Positions 16,983-25,358 of a stretch of DNA of 52,351 nt are shown in pieces. The notes beneath the pieces were generated by a model. That model was given only the letters and a program-made list of their open reading frames with translations, had not been told where the DNA came from and did not search any database. Every line of letters begins with the position of its first letter. Within the stretch, counting starts at the first letter, position 1. The DNA comes from Streptomyces carpinensis (GTDB taxonomy: Bacteria > Actinomycetota > Actinomycetes > Streptomycetales > Streptomycetaceae), in assembly GCF_002154505.1 (NCBI RefSeq), contig NZ_MUBM01000034.1, positions 1 through 52,351 of the forward strand. Reading direction: 5' to 3'. The translations under genes and the position numbers were made by a program.

Positions 16983-17909
16983 ATGATGAACGTCTCCCCC
17001 TCCCGACTGGCCGCCGCTGCCGCCACGGTGACCGTGGTGCTGTGGGCCTCCGCCTTCGTCTCCATCCGCAGCGCGGGCGCCGCGTACTCACCCGGCGCGC
17101 TGGCGCTGGGGCGGCTGCTGGCCGGGGCCGTCACGCTGGGCGCGATCTGCCTCGTACGGCGGGAGGGGTGGCCGCCGCGGGCCGCCTGGCGCGGGATCGC
17201 GATATCCGGAGTGCTGTGGTTCGGCTTCTACATGGTCGCCCTCAACTGGGGCGAGCAGCAGGTGGACGCCGGGACCGCCGCCCTGGTCGTGAACGTCGGC
17301 CCCCTGCTCATCGCCCTGCTCGGGGCGCGGCTGCTGGGGGATCCGATGCCGCCGCGGCTGCTGGCGGGCATGGCGGTGTCCTTCGCGGGCGCCGTGACCG
17401 TGGGCCTGTCGATGTCCGGCGAGGGCGGCTCCTCCGTGCTCGGAGTGGCGCTCTGCCTGCTCGCCGCGATCGCGTACGCCTCCGGGGTCGTCGCGCAGAA
17501 GCCCGCGCTGGGCCGGGCGAGCGCGCTGCAGGTGACGACGTTCGGCTGCCTGATCGGGGCGGTGGCCTGTCTGCCGTTCACCGGGCAACTGGTCCACGAG
17601 GCCGCCGACGCCCCGCTGTCGGCGACGCTGAACATGGTCTATCTCGGTGTGTTCCCGACCGCGCTCGCCTTCACGACGTGGGCGTACGCCCTGGCCCGAA
17701 CCACCGCGAGCCGGATGGGCGCGACGACGTACGCCGTGCCCGCGCTGGTCGTGCTGATGTCGTGGCTGGCACTGGGCGAGGTGCCGGGGGTGCTGACGCT
17801 GGCGGGCGGCGTGCTGTGCCTGGCCGGCGTGGCGGTGTCGAGGTCGCGGCCACGGCGCCCGGCGATCCCGGACACGGCGACGGATCCGCGACCCGAAGTC
17901 GTGTCCTGA
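16983..17909 (+). CDS. EamA (DMT superfamily) transporter
   Basis: 308 residues with about ten hydrophobic helices in two EamA repeats (roughly residues 10-145 and 155-290). Helix markers include VLWASAFVSIRSAGAAYSPGALALGRLLAG and VYLGVFPTALAFTTWAYALARTTASRMGATTYAVPAL. Members export amino acids, amines or other metabolites across the cytoplasmic membrane. ATG at 16983 or the next codon (MNVSPS) may be used. The ArsR gene upstream may regulate it. Substrate unknown. Confidence 0.88.
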   Translation: MMNVSPSRLAAAAATVTVVLWASAFVSIRSAGAAYSPGALALGRLLAGAVTLGAICLVRREGWPPRAAWRGIAISGVLWFGFYMVALNWGEQQVDAGTAALVVNVGPLLIALLGARLLGDPMPPRLLAGMAVSFAGAVTVGLSMSGEGGSSVLGVALCLLAAIAYASGVVAQKPALGRASALQVTTFGCLIGAVACLPFTGQLVHEAADAPLSATLNMVYLGVFPTALAFTTWAYALARTTASRMGATTYAVPALVVLMSWLALGEVPGVLTLAGGVLCLAGVAVSRSRPRRPAIPDTATDPRPEVVS

Positions 17910-17970
17910 GCCTGCCGCGCCAGCGGACCGCGCGCGGCTTCCCGGGCCTCGAGATCACGGGCGGCTTCCC

Positions 17971-18046
17971 GGACCCCGGGGCACGACCGGCCTCCCGGGC
18001 CTCGGGCCACGACCGGCCGGACCCCGGGCCACGACCGGCCTCCCGG
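17971..18046. repeat. degenerate GC-rich direct repeats after the EamA gene
   Basis: In the 339-base gap 17910-18248, the 28-base segment starting at 17971 recurs at 18019 with one mismatch (offset 48). A partial copy (GGGCCACGACCGGCC) lies between, and looser GACC/CCGG variants run on to about 18200. Open frames across it are very biased in composition and do not look like genes. Confidence 0.55.
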
Positions 18047-18248
18047 ACCCCGGACCGACGGGCGGCCCTCCGGCCCCGGGGCCACAAACGGCCCGCAAGC
18101 GGCCCCCCGAGCTGGCCACCGGCCACCCGCCGAACCCTCGGACCACCGGCAGCCGGCCGGACCCCCGGGACCACCGGCAGCTCACCGACATCGAGACCAC
18201 GGGCGGCCTACGGACCCGGAAGGACGCCCTCGTCACGGGCCAAGAAGT

Positions 18249-19331
18249 TCAGAAGACCACCAGGGCCCGGCCGCCCTTGCCGGCCGTCATGTTGTCGAAG
18301 GCCGCCGGGATGCCGTCCAGGGCGATCCGTTCGGTCACCAGTGCGCCTAGGTCCAGGCGTCCGGCGCGGACGTGTTCGGCGAGCACGGGCAGGTCGGCGG
18401 CCGGGTCCGAGTTGCCGTAGACGCAGCCGGAGAGGGTGCGGCCCCAGTGGAAGATCTCCAGGGCGTTGAAGGTGACCTGCTGGTCCTTGCCGCCGATGCC
18501 CACGACCGTGGTGCGGCCGCCGCGGCGGGTGGACTCCCAGGCGGCGCGGATGGTGACCGCGCGGCCCACGCACTCCACGGAGACGTCGACGCCCTGCTTG
18601 CCGGTGAGGGCGCGGATCTCGCGGGGGGTGTCCTCGGAGGCGACCACGTAGTCCGTGGCCCCGGCGGCCCGCGCCAGTTCCTCCTTCTCCGGGGAGACGT
18701 CGACGGCGACGATCTTCGAGGCGCCCGCGATCCTCGCCGCCTGGAGGGCGGCCAGGCCCACTCCGCCGACGCCGAACACCGCCACCGTCTCCCCCGGCGT
18801 GACCCGCGCCGAGTGGTGGACGGCGCCGTATCCGGTGAGGACGGCGCAGCCGAGGAGAGCGGCGTCGGTGAGCGGGACGCCGTCCGGGAGGGGCAGGACG
18901 CAGGAGGCGGCCACGACCGTCTCCTCGGCGAAGGCGGCGACGTTCAGGCCGGGGTGCAGCTCGGTGCCGTCGATGGTGCGGGCGTAGACGTCGGCGGCGC
19001 CGTTCAGGGCGTTGGCGCACAGCCAGACCTCGCCGAGCGAGCAGGCGTGGCAGTTTCCGCAGGACGGGGCCCAGTTGAGGACGACGCCGTCACCGGGCGA
19101 GACATGGGTGACTCCCTCACCGACGGCGACGACCGTCCCGGCGCCCTCGTGGCCGAGGACGGCCGGGACCGGCACCCGCAGGGTGCCGTTGGTCAGCGAC
19201 AGGTCGGAGTGGCAGACCCCGGCCGCGGCGAGGCGCACGCGGACCTGGCCGGGGCCGGGCCCCGGCAGCTCGATCCCGGTGATCTCCAGCGGGGCGCCGA
19301 CGGCGGGCAGAACGGCGGCACGTACGGCCAT
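18249..19331 (-). CDS. zinc-dependent alcohol dehydrogenase (MDR family)
   Basis: 360 residues of the medium-chain zinc dehydrogenase family, NAD(P)-dependent. Catalytic zinc ligands: Cys40 (GVCHSD) and the His61-Glu62 region of GHEGAG. Structural zinc: Cys91, 94, 97 and 105 (CGNCHACSLGEVWLC). Rossmann motif: VFGVGGVGLAALQAARIAGA. This loop spacing is that of class III-like and aryl/alkyl alcohol dehydrogenases. ATG at 19331. Second gene of an operon: 12 bases after the aldehyde dehydrogenase stop. Together they would oxidise an alcohol to an acid through an aldehyde. Confidence 0.93.
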   Translation of the reverse strand: MAVRAAVLPAVGAPLEITGIELPGPGPGQVRVRLAAAGVCHSDLSLTNGTLRVPVPAVLGHEGAGTVVAVGEGVTHVSPGDGVVLNWAPSCGNCHACSLGEVWLCANALNGAADVYARTIDGTELHPGLNVAAFAEETVVAASCVLPLPDGVPLTDAALLGCAVLTGYGAVHHSARVTPGETVAVFGVGGVGLAALQAARIAGASKIVAVDVSPEKEELARAAGATDYVVASEDTPREIRALTGKQGVDVSVECVGRAVTIRAAWESTRRGGRTTVVGIGGKDQQVTFNALEIFHWGRTLSGCVYGNSDPAADLPVLAEHVRAGRLDLGALVTERIALDGIPAAFDNMTAGKGGRALVVF

Positions 19332-19343
19332 GACTTGACTCCC

Positions 19344-20732
19344 TTAGAACTGGAGGGACTTGGTCTGCAGGTACTCGGTGAGCCCGTGCACGCCGAGTTC
19401 ACGGCCGACGCCGGACTGCTTGTAGCCGCCGAAGGGGGCGAGGGGGTTGAAGCGGCCGCCGTTGATGTCGACCTGGCCGGTGTCCATCCGGCGGGCGAAC
19501 GCGACCGCCTCGCTCTCGTCGCCCGCCCAGACGGCGCCGGCGAGGCCGTAGACCGTGCCGTTGGCGACGCGCAGGGCGTCGTCCTCGTCCTCGTAACGCA
19601 GGATCGACAGGACCGGGCCGAAGATCTCCTCCTGGGCGATGGTCATGTCGGGGGTGACGTCGGCGAAGACGGTCGGGCTGATGTAGTAGCCCTGTTCACG
19701 CGGGGATTCGGGGCCGCCCGCCACCAGCCGCGCCCCCTCGGCGACGCCCTTCTCGATGTAACCGCGCACGCGCGCCTGCTGCTTGGCGTTGACCACCGGG
19801 CCGATCCGCTCGCCGTACTTGGCGGCGGCCGTCGCGGCAAGCTCGACCGCCTCGTCGTACTGGTCGCGGTGGACCAGCATGCGGGTCCAGGCGCTGCACG
19901 TCTGACCGGAGTTGGACATGACGTTGGCGACGCCGACCGCCACCGCCTTGGCCAGGTCGGCGCTGGGCAGGATGACGTTCGCGGACTTGCCGCCCAGCTC
20001 CAGGGCGACCCTCTTGACGGCACCGCCCGCGACGGCGCCGATCCTCCTGCCGACGGCGGTGGAGCCGGTGAAGGAGACCAGGTCGACGTCCGGGTGCTCG
20101 GCGAGCGCCTGCCCGGCGACCGGGCCGAGGCCGGTGACCAGGTTGAAGACGCCGGCCGGGATCCCGGCCTCGTGCACCGCCTCGGCGAAGAGCTGGGCGG
20201 TGAGCGGGGTGTCCTCGGCGGGCTTGAGGACGACGGCGCAGCCGGCGGCGAGCGCCGGGGCGACCTTGGCGACGATCTGGTGCAGGGGGTAGTTCCAGGG
20301 GGTGATGGCGCCGACCACGCCGACCGGTTCGTGCAGCACGGTGGAGTTGCCGGCCTTCTCCTCGAAGGCGTACGTCGCCGCCAGGTCGGCGTAGGAGCCG
20401 GCGACCGCGACGGGCACGCCCGCGTGGACCGTCCGGGAGAGCGCCGGCGGCGAGCCCAGCTCGGCGGTGACGGTCTCGGCGATCTCGTCCTTGCGGGCCT
20501 CCAGCACGTCCCGGAGGGCGGCCAGGCGGGCGGCCCGCTCGGCGGGCGGGGTGGCGGCCCAGCCGGGGAAGGCGGCGCGGGCGGCGCGCACCGCCGTGTC
20601 GACGTCCTCGGCGGTGCCCGCGGGGACGGTGGCGATGACCTGTTCGTCGGCCGGGTTCACCACCTCGATGACGTCGGAGCCCGCGCCGGGACGCCAGGCG
20701 CCGCCGATGTACATGCCGTCGTGTGCCTTCAT
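19344..20732 (-). CDS. aldehyde dehydrogenase
   Basis: 462 residues of the NAD(P)-dependent ALDH superfamily. Motifs: [42 protein letters not shown], the general-base Glu of [10 protein letters not shown], catalytic Cys279 in [23 protein letters not shown] and [16 protein letters not shown]. It converts an aldehyde to its carboxylate in the cytoplasm. First gene of the ALDH/ADH operon, reading left from a promoter region with the operator-like site at 20838-20856. The acid product could feed CoA ligation and the acyl-CoA dehydrogenase under the same predicted regulator. Confidence 0.94.
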   Translation of the reverse strand: MKAHDGMYIGGAWRPGAGSDVIEVVNPADEQVIATVPAGTAEDVDTAVRAARAAFPGWAATPPAERAARLAALRDVLEARKDEIAETVTAELGSPPALSRTVHAGVPVAVAGSYADLAATYAFEEKAGNSTVLHEPVGVVGAITPWNYPLHQIVAKVAPALAAGCAVVLKPAEDTPLTAQLFAEAVHEAGIPAGVFNLVTGLGPVAGQALAEHPDVDLVSFTGSTAVGRRIGAVAGGAVKRVALELGGKSANVILPSADLAKAVAVGVANVMSNSGQTCSAWTRMLVHRDQYDEAVELAATAAAKYGERIGPVVNAKQQARVRGYIEKGVAEGARLVAGGPESPREQGYYISPTVFADVTPDMTIAQEEIFGPVLSILRYEDEDDALRVANGTVYGLAGAVWAGDESEAVAFARRMDTGQVDINGGRFNPLAPFGGYKQSGVGRELGVHGLTEYLQTKSLQF

Positions 20733-20837
20733 GGTGCTGATGCTCCTCCGGGCGGGGCGTCCTCCGCGTCCGCTCGGTCCACGGGGGCGTGGCCCGAGGG
20801 CGCGTCGTCACGCGTCACAACCTACCGACAGCCCCAT

Positions 20838-20856
20838 AAACTAGCGTCGATAGTTT
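20838..20856. promoter_or_regulatory. TetR operator upstream of the ALDH/ADH operon
   Basis: AAACTAGCGTCGATAGTTT, an imperfect 19-base palindrome about 105 bases upstream of the aldehyde dehydrogenase start. It is identical at 15 of 19 positions to the core at 15393-15411 (common form AAAYTAGCRKCGMTAGTTT). Confidence 0.68.
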
Positions 20857-20893
20857 TCCGGCGCCAGACACCGCCGCGGGAGCAGCGGCCGGT

Positions 20894-22243
20894 TCACTCG
20901 TCCAGGCCGGGCAGGTGGTCGGGAGCCGGGCAGATGCGTTCGCCGTGCTGGTCGAAGACGAACAGGTGGGCGAGGTCGACGAGGAGCGGCACCTGCATGC
21001 CGTGACGGAGCTGGATGTCGGGCGTGGTGCGGACCACCAGGTCGCCGGGCAGGCGCGGCTCGGCGGCCGCGGCGAGTTCCGGTGCGGCGGCGGCCTCGGC
21101 AGGGCGGTCGAGCACCCCCACGGGCCCGGCGCGCAGCGCCCCCCGCCCGCTCCCGGAGGCGGTCCAGGACCGTGCCGTCGCGGCGGCGCCGCCGGTCCGG
21201 GCGACCGGTGGGGCGCGGGGCCTCCAGGTCCGGCACGACGGCGGGGCGGGACCCGGTGTTGAAGTGGACGAGGACCTCGTGGCCCTGGAACTACAGGTGC
21301 TCCACCAGCCCGGTGATCGGCACCTCGCCGGGCCGGGCCGAGCCGGGCCTGGCGATCCGCACGGCCTCCGAGCGCAGGCCCACGATCACCTCGCGGCCCT
21401 GCTGCACGCGCAGAAACTGGTGGTCCAGCGAGAGGGGTTCGGGCAGGCGCAGGAACTGCTTGCCGAGGCTGATGGTCATGGCCCCGCCGAGCGGGGCGCG
21501 GACCAGCCCGCGCAGCAGGTTGATGCGCGGGGTGCCGATGAAGGCGGCGACGAAGACGTTGCGGGGCAGCGCGTAGACGGCGCGTGGGGAGTCGACCTGC
21601 TGCAGGACGCCGCCGCGCAGGACGGCGACCCGGTCACCCAGGGACATGGCCTCGGACTGGTCGTGGGTGACGTAGATCGTGGTGACGCCCAGCTCCCGGG
21701 TGAGCTGGGATATCTCGGCGCGCAGATGGTTGCGGAGTTTGGCGTCGAGGTTGGACAGCGGCTCGTCCATCAGGAAGGCGGAGGGGTGGCGGGCGATCGC
21801 GCGGCCCATGGCAACGCGCTGGCGCTCGCCACCGGAGAGCTGGCCGGGGAAGCGGTCGAGGAGGTCCTCGATGCCCAGCGTCCGGGCGGTGGCGTCCACC
21901 CGGGTGCCGGGGTCGGCGCCCGGCGACTCGATGCGCAGCGGGAAGCCGATGTTGTCGCGGCTGGTCATGTTCGGGTACAGCGCGAAGTTCTGGAAGACCA
22001 TCGCCATGTCCCGCCCGGCGGGCGGCAGGTCGTTGGCGTACTCGCCGTCGAGCAGCAGCTGTCCCTCGGTGATCTCCTCCAGGCCCGCGATCATCCTGAG
22101 GACGGTGGACTTGCCGCAGCCGGAGGGCCCGAGCAGCACCAGGAACTCGCCGGGCGCTATGTCGAGCGACAGCCGGTCCACCACGGGGTGCCCTTGCTGG
22201 TGTAGGTCTTGCTCACGTCGTGCAGAGAGATGGCGCGTGTCAT
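20894..22243 (-). pseudogene. sugar-type ABC transporter ATP-binding protein (MsmK/UgpC-like), broken
   Basis: The gene starts at ATG 22243 (MTRAISLHDVSKTYTSKGTP). One missing base in a C-run near 22187 shifts the frame. The ATPase domain then continues intact: Walker A GPSGCGKST, Q-loop MVFQNFALYPNM, signature LSGGERQR, Walker B AFLMDEPLSNLDAK, switch VTHDQ. A TAG at 21291-21293 interrupts the TOBE region; the frame continues after it with FQGHEVLVHFNTGSRPAVV. A second frameshift in a G-run near 21130-21145 is needed to reach the C-terminus (GDLVVRTTPDIQLRHGMQV ... CPAPDHLPGLDE). Three lesions make true loss more likely than sequencing error, although both indels lie in homopolymers. No cognate permease or binding protein is adjacent. 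Confidence 0.82.
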
Positions 22244-22424
22244 GTGATGCCTTCGGGGACTCACCGGAGCGCTGGTACTGCGCGGGTCGAACGCCCCGCG
22301 CGGGTCGTACGGGGCGTGTGAGTCACGGAAGTTAACGGAAGGTGCGCACCCGGGGAAGACACCGCGCACGACCGAACGTTTTCGTCCACCAGGTGAGAAA
22401 GCGGACGATCGACTTCCCTGAGGG

Positions 22425-22448
22425 GGCGGCCGGTTGGGCCCGGCCGCC
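22425..22448. terminator. hairpin downstream of the sortase gene
   Basis: GGCGGCCGG-TTGGGC-CCGGCCGCC: perfect 9-bp stem, 6-base loop, 16 bases beyond the sortase stop. The rest of the gap 22244-22464 shows no gene. Confidence 0.6.
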
Positions 22449-22464
22449 TCCCGCCCGGACCGCC

Positions 22465-23190
22465 TCACCTCGTCGACGTCAGACGTGCGAAGACCACCAC
22501 GTTGCTGGAGTAGCCGGTGCGGCGGGTGTAGAGGCCGCCGCAGGTGATGAGGTGCAGCTCGGGGCGGCGGGCGGGGCCGTACACCTCCTTGTCGGGGAAG
22601 CGGTCCTTGTCGAAGACGCGCACCTTGTCCACCGTGTAGACGGCGGTACGGCCGTCCGCGCGCCGCACCTCGATGGAGCGGCCCCGTTCGACCTGACCGA
22701 GCGCGGCGAAGACGGCGGCGCCCGTCGTGGTGTCGCGGTGCCCGACCGCGACGGCGGTGCCGGACTCCCCCGGTGTGGGGCCGTCCTTGTACCAGCCGAC
22801 CAGCTTGGGCCTGTCGACCGGCGGCGTCTCCAGCTGCCGGTCGGCGCCGAGGCCGACATCGACGACGGGTGCGTCGATCCCGAGGGAGGGGATGCGCAGG
22901 GAGGTCGCCCGGGAGCGGGGCAGCGGCGCGGGCGGGGGCTCGGAGGGCTCCTCGCCGGCGGAGCCGCCGCCGTCCGGGCCGTCGTCCGAGCCGCTGTCGT
23001 CCGGGTCGCCGGGGGCCGGAGCCGCCCGAGCCACGGCGGCCCGGTCCGGCGCGCCCCGCCCGGAGTGTCCCTCGCACCGGACCCCCGCCGTGACCAGGGC
23101 GGCCGCGAGCACCGCCGTGCGGGCGAGGCGGTAGGCGCGGGTCCGGTACCAGGGCCTGCGTCTGCGCCTGCGCGGCCTACGCGGCGCCAT
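22465..23190 (-). CDS. class F-like sortase
   Basis: 241 residues: very basic N-terminus, membrane anchor near residues 22-40 (LARTAVLAAALVTAG), Pro/Gly/Asp/Ser-rich linker, then the sortase barrel. The catalytic triad is visible: His in VGHRDTTTGAAVF, Cys217 in LITCGG, and Arg a few residues later (YTRRTGYSSNVVVFA). Early domain motifs LRIPSLGIDAPVVDVGLG and KLVGWYKDGPTPGESG fit actinobacterial class F. It should act outside the membrane on a sorting signal. Its start overlaps the end of the upstream membrane-anchored protein gene by 14 bases, so the two are probably co-translated. Confidence 0.88.
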   Translation of the reverse strand: MAPRRPRRRRRRPWYRTRAYRLARTAVLAAALVTAGVRCEGHSGRGAPDRAAVARAAPAPGDPDDSGSDDGPDGGGSAGEEPSEPPPAPLPRSRATSLRIPSLGIDAPVVDVGLGADRQLETPPVDRPKLVGWYKDGPTPGESGTAVAVGHRDTTTGAAVFAALGQVERGRSIEVRRADGRTAVYTVDKVRVFDKDRFPDKEVYGPARRPELHLITCGGLYTRRTGYSSNVVVFARLTSTR

Positions 23191-23887
23191 GCGGGCGCCG
23201 GCGGATCAGCCGGACGTACGCGACCCCGCTGACCACGACCAGCCCCACGGCCGCGGCCCCGGCCACCGGGGAGAAGGCCTGGGCGGTGTCGACGAGACCG
23301 CCGCCGCCCGCGTGCACGCCGCCCTTCGGGCCCTGCGGGCCGTCGTGCCTCCCGGGGGCCCAGCCGTGCTGGTCGTTGTCGTCCCGGCCCGGGTCCGCGT
23401 CGTCGTGGCCCGGGTCCTGGATCTGGCCGTTCGGTCCCTCCCGGCCGTCGTGCCGCTCGTGGTCGTCCCGGCAGTTGACGCGGAAGATCTTCGCCTTGGG
23501 CGCAGTGCCGATGGTCCAGGTCAGCCTGTAGTCCCCGTCGGCCAGACCCAGCGGATCGGTGTGACCGGCACCGGAGTTGAGGCCGAGAGCGACGGTGCCG
23601 GAGACGGTGGCGCTGGTGGGCAGGGGCGGCTGCGCCTGGATGGTGTAGGCGACGGTCGTCAGGTCACCGAAGTTGACGGCGTCGAGGTAGAACCGGCAGA
23701 CCATGGGGTCGTCCTTCGAGACGCCGAAAGGCACGCCCACCCGATGGATCTTGATGTCGCCGCCTTCGCCCACGGCCTTGGCGACCGGCGTCGCCAGCCA
23801 CGTGGCACCCGCCACGGTCAGGGCCGTCAGGGCCGCGGCGGCACCGATACGGGAGCCGAGGGTGCGTGGGAGTGTCAGGGTGGGCAT
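23177..23887 (-). CDS. secreted, C-terminally membrane-anchored protein; possible sortase partner
   Basis: 236 residues: N-terminal signal (about residues 12-40, ending ATPVAKAVGEGG), a beta-rich domain with two cysteines (PMVCRFYLD and FRVNCRDDHE), then a hydrophilic segment rich in Asp, His and Gly (HERHDGREGPNGQ...). It ends GGGGLVDTAQAFSP, a hydrophobic helix and the basic tail RLIRRRPHGAA. This architecture is that of a cell-wall-sorted protein, but no LPxTG or LAxTG pentapeptide precedes the helix; LVDTA is the nearest match. Coding overlap with the sortase suggests functional pairing. Family not recognised. Confidence 0.78.
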   Translation of the reverse strand: MPTLTLPRTLGSRIGAAAALTALTVAGATWLATPVAKAVGEGGDIKIHRVGVPFGVSKDDPMVCRFYLDAVNFGDLTTVAYTIQAQPPLPTSATVSGTVALGLNSGAGHTDPLGLADGDYRLTWTIGTAPKAKIFRVNCRDDHERHDGREGPNGQIQDPGHDDADPGRDDNDQHGWAPGRHDGPQGPKGGVHAGGGGLVDTAQAFSPVAGAAAVGLVVVSGVAYVRLIRRRPHGAA

Positions 23888-23988
23888 GCGCGTTCCTCCG
23901 AGTCAGACGATTTTCATACAAATCGCACTTTCATCTGACTCTCTTTCACATGCCCTCCCTGGGGCACGGCACCCCCGCCGACGCGCCG

Positions 23989-25326
23989 TCAGATATCGCT
24001 CGACCGGCGCAACCGCGCGCCGCCACGCCGTCCTCGCCGGTCCTCCTCGCTCCCCTCGGTCTCTCCCCCGGCCTTCCCTTCGAACTTCCCCTCGTCTCTC
24101 CTCCCTTCGCCCTCCTCCTCGTCGTTCTCTCCCGCGGGCTCCCCCGCGGCGGGGCGCCCGGCTCCCGGCGCGCGCAGGGCGCCGCCCGCCGAGAGGAGCA
24201 GCAGCACCCCGAGCATCACGAACGGTGCCGCCACGCCCGTGGCCCCGGCCACCAGCCCCGCGGCGGCGGGTGCGGCGACCTGGCCGAGCCGGTTGCCGGT
24301 CAGTCGCAGCGCCAGCGCGGTGGAGCGCGCCTGGTCCGGGGCGGCCTGCACCACGGTCGTCATCGACAGCGGCTGCCCCACCCCCAGGCAGAACCCGAGC
24401 ACCGTGAGCATCGCGCCCAGCGCCCACACCGGCACCGGCAGCGCGACACCGGCGCACAGCACCGCCGCCAGCCCACAGGTCGTGGTGAGCAGCGCCGCCC
24501 GGCCCAGCAGCCGCAGCAGCGGGGTCAGCACCAGCCGGCAGGCGATGGTGGCCGCGGCCCGCAGGCTCAGCAGCACACCGACGACGGGCGGCGCGATGCC
24601 CCGGTGCTCGCCCACCACGGGCAGGTAGGCGGTGAGGATGTCGGTGGCCGACAGCACGGACAGGCTGACGAACATGCCCGCGGGCACGCCCCGGGCGCCC
24701 AGGATGCGCCGGACGGGGACGCGTGCGCGCGGTGCGGTACGGGAGTCGGGCGCCGCCCCACGGTGCTCGATGCGCCACAGCGACGTACACGCGACGGCCG
24801 CTCCGGCCCCGGCGACGAGCAGCGCCAGCGCGCTGCTCTCGGCCCTGTCGGGACCGCCGATCAGTGCGCCCGCCGCGATCGGGCCGACCAGCTGGCCGAG
24901 GGAGGCGCCGATGGTGAAGTGGCCGAAGTTGCGGTCCTGTTCGTGCGGCGCGGACTGACGTGCCACGATCGACTGGGCGCCGATGACGAAGCAGAGGTGG
25001 CCGAGGCCCATCACCCCGCTCCAGACCGCCATCGTCCACAGGGACCCGGCCACCCCGCTGAGCGCACAGCCGCCCGCGATGAGCACCACACCGGCCGGCA
25101 GGAGGGGCGCGCACCGGCCGTGGTCGGTGCGCCGGCCCAGCGGCACCGCGGCGAACAGCGGAAGCAGGGCGTACACGCCCGCGATGACGCCGACCGCGCG
25201 CTCGTCGGCCCCCAGCGCGAGGGCCCGGTAGGAGACGGCGGGCCGGGCCATCGACACCGCCCCCTGAGCGAAGCCGAAGGCGATGACGAGTCGTAGCAGC
25301 CAGCCGCGGTTCCCACCGGGCCCCAT
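23989..25326 (-). CDS. MFS transporter
   Basis: About 445 residues with some twelve hydrophobic helices. The loop between helices 2 and 3 (PLGRRTDHGRCAPLL) is the MFS A-motif region. A helix carries GHFTIGASLGQLVGPIAAG, resembling the motif C of drug exporters, and a second half begins after a charged central loop (EHRGAAPDSRTAPRARVPVRR). The C-terminal 60 residues are highly charged and repetitive (EGEGRRDEGKFEGKAGGETEG...), probably a cytoplasmic tail. Start ATG at 25326 has CGGAGGA upstream. Export is more likely than uptake; substrate unknown. Confidence 0.88.
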   Translation of the reverse strand: MGPGGNRGWLLRLVIAFGFAQGAVSMARPAVSYRALALGADERAVGVIAGVYALLPLFAAVPLGRRTDHGRCAPLLPAGVVLIAGGCALSGVAGSLWTMAVWSGVMGLGHLCFVIGAQSIVARQSAPHEQDRNFGHFTIGASLGQLVGPIAAGALIGGPDRAESSALALLVAGAGAAVACTSLWRIEHRGAAPDSRTAPRARVPVRRILGARGVPAGMFVSLSVLSATDILTAYLPVVGEHRGIAPPVVGVLLSLRAAATIACRLVLTPLLRLLGRAALLTTTCGLAAVLCAGVALPVPVWALGAMLTVLGFCLGVGQPLSMTTVVQAAPDQARSTALALRLTGNRLGQVAAPAAAGLVAGATGVAAPFVMLGVLLLLSAGGALRAPGAGRPAAGEPAGENDEEEGEGRRDEGKFEGKAGGETEGSEEDRRGRRGGARLRRSSDI

Positions 25327-25358
25327 GATCGTGTCCTCCGAGTGATGTGCCGGAAAGG

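Noticed and set aside
17955..18236. 93-codon minus-strand frame in the repeat-rich gap
   Set aside because: Composition follows the GC repeats (Arg/Gly/Pro), with no ribosome site or domain.
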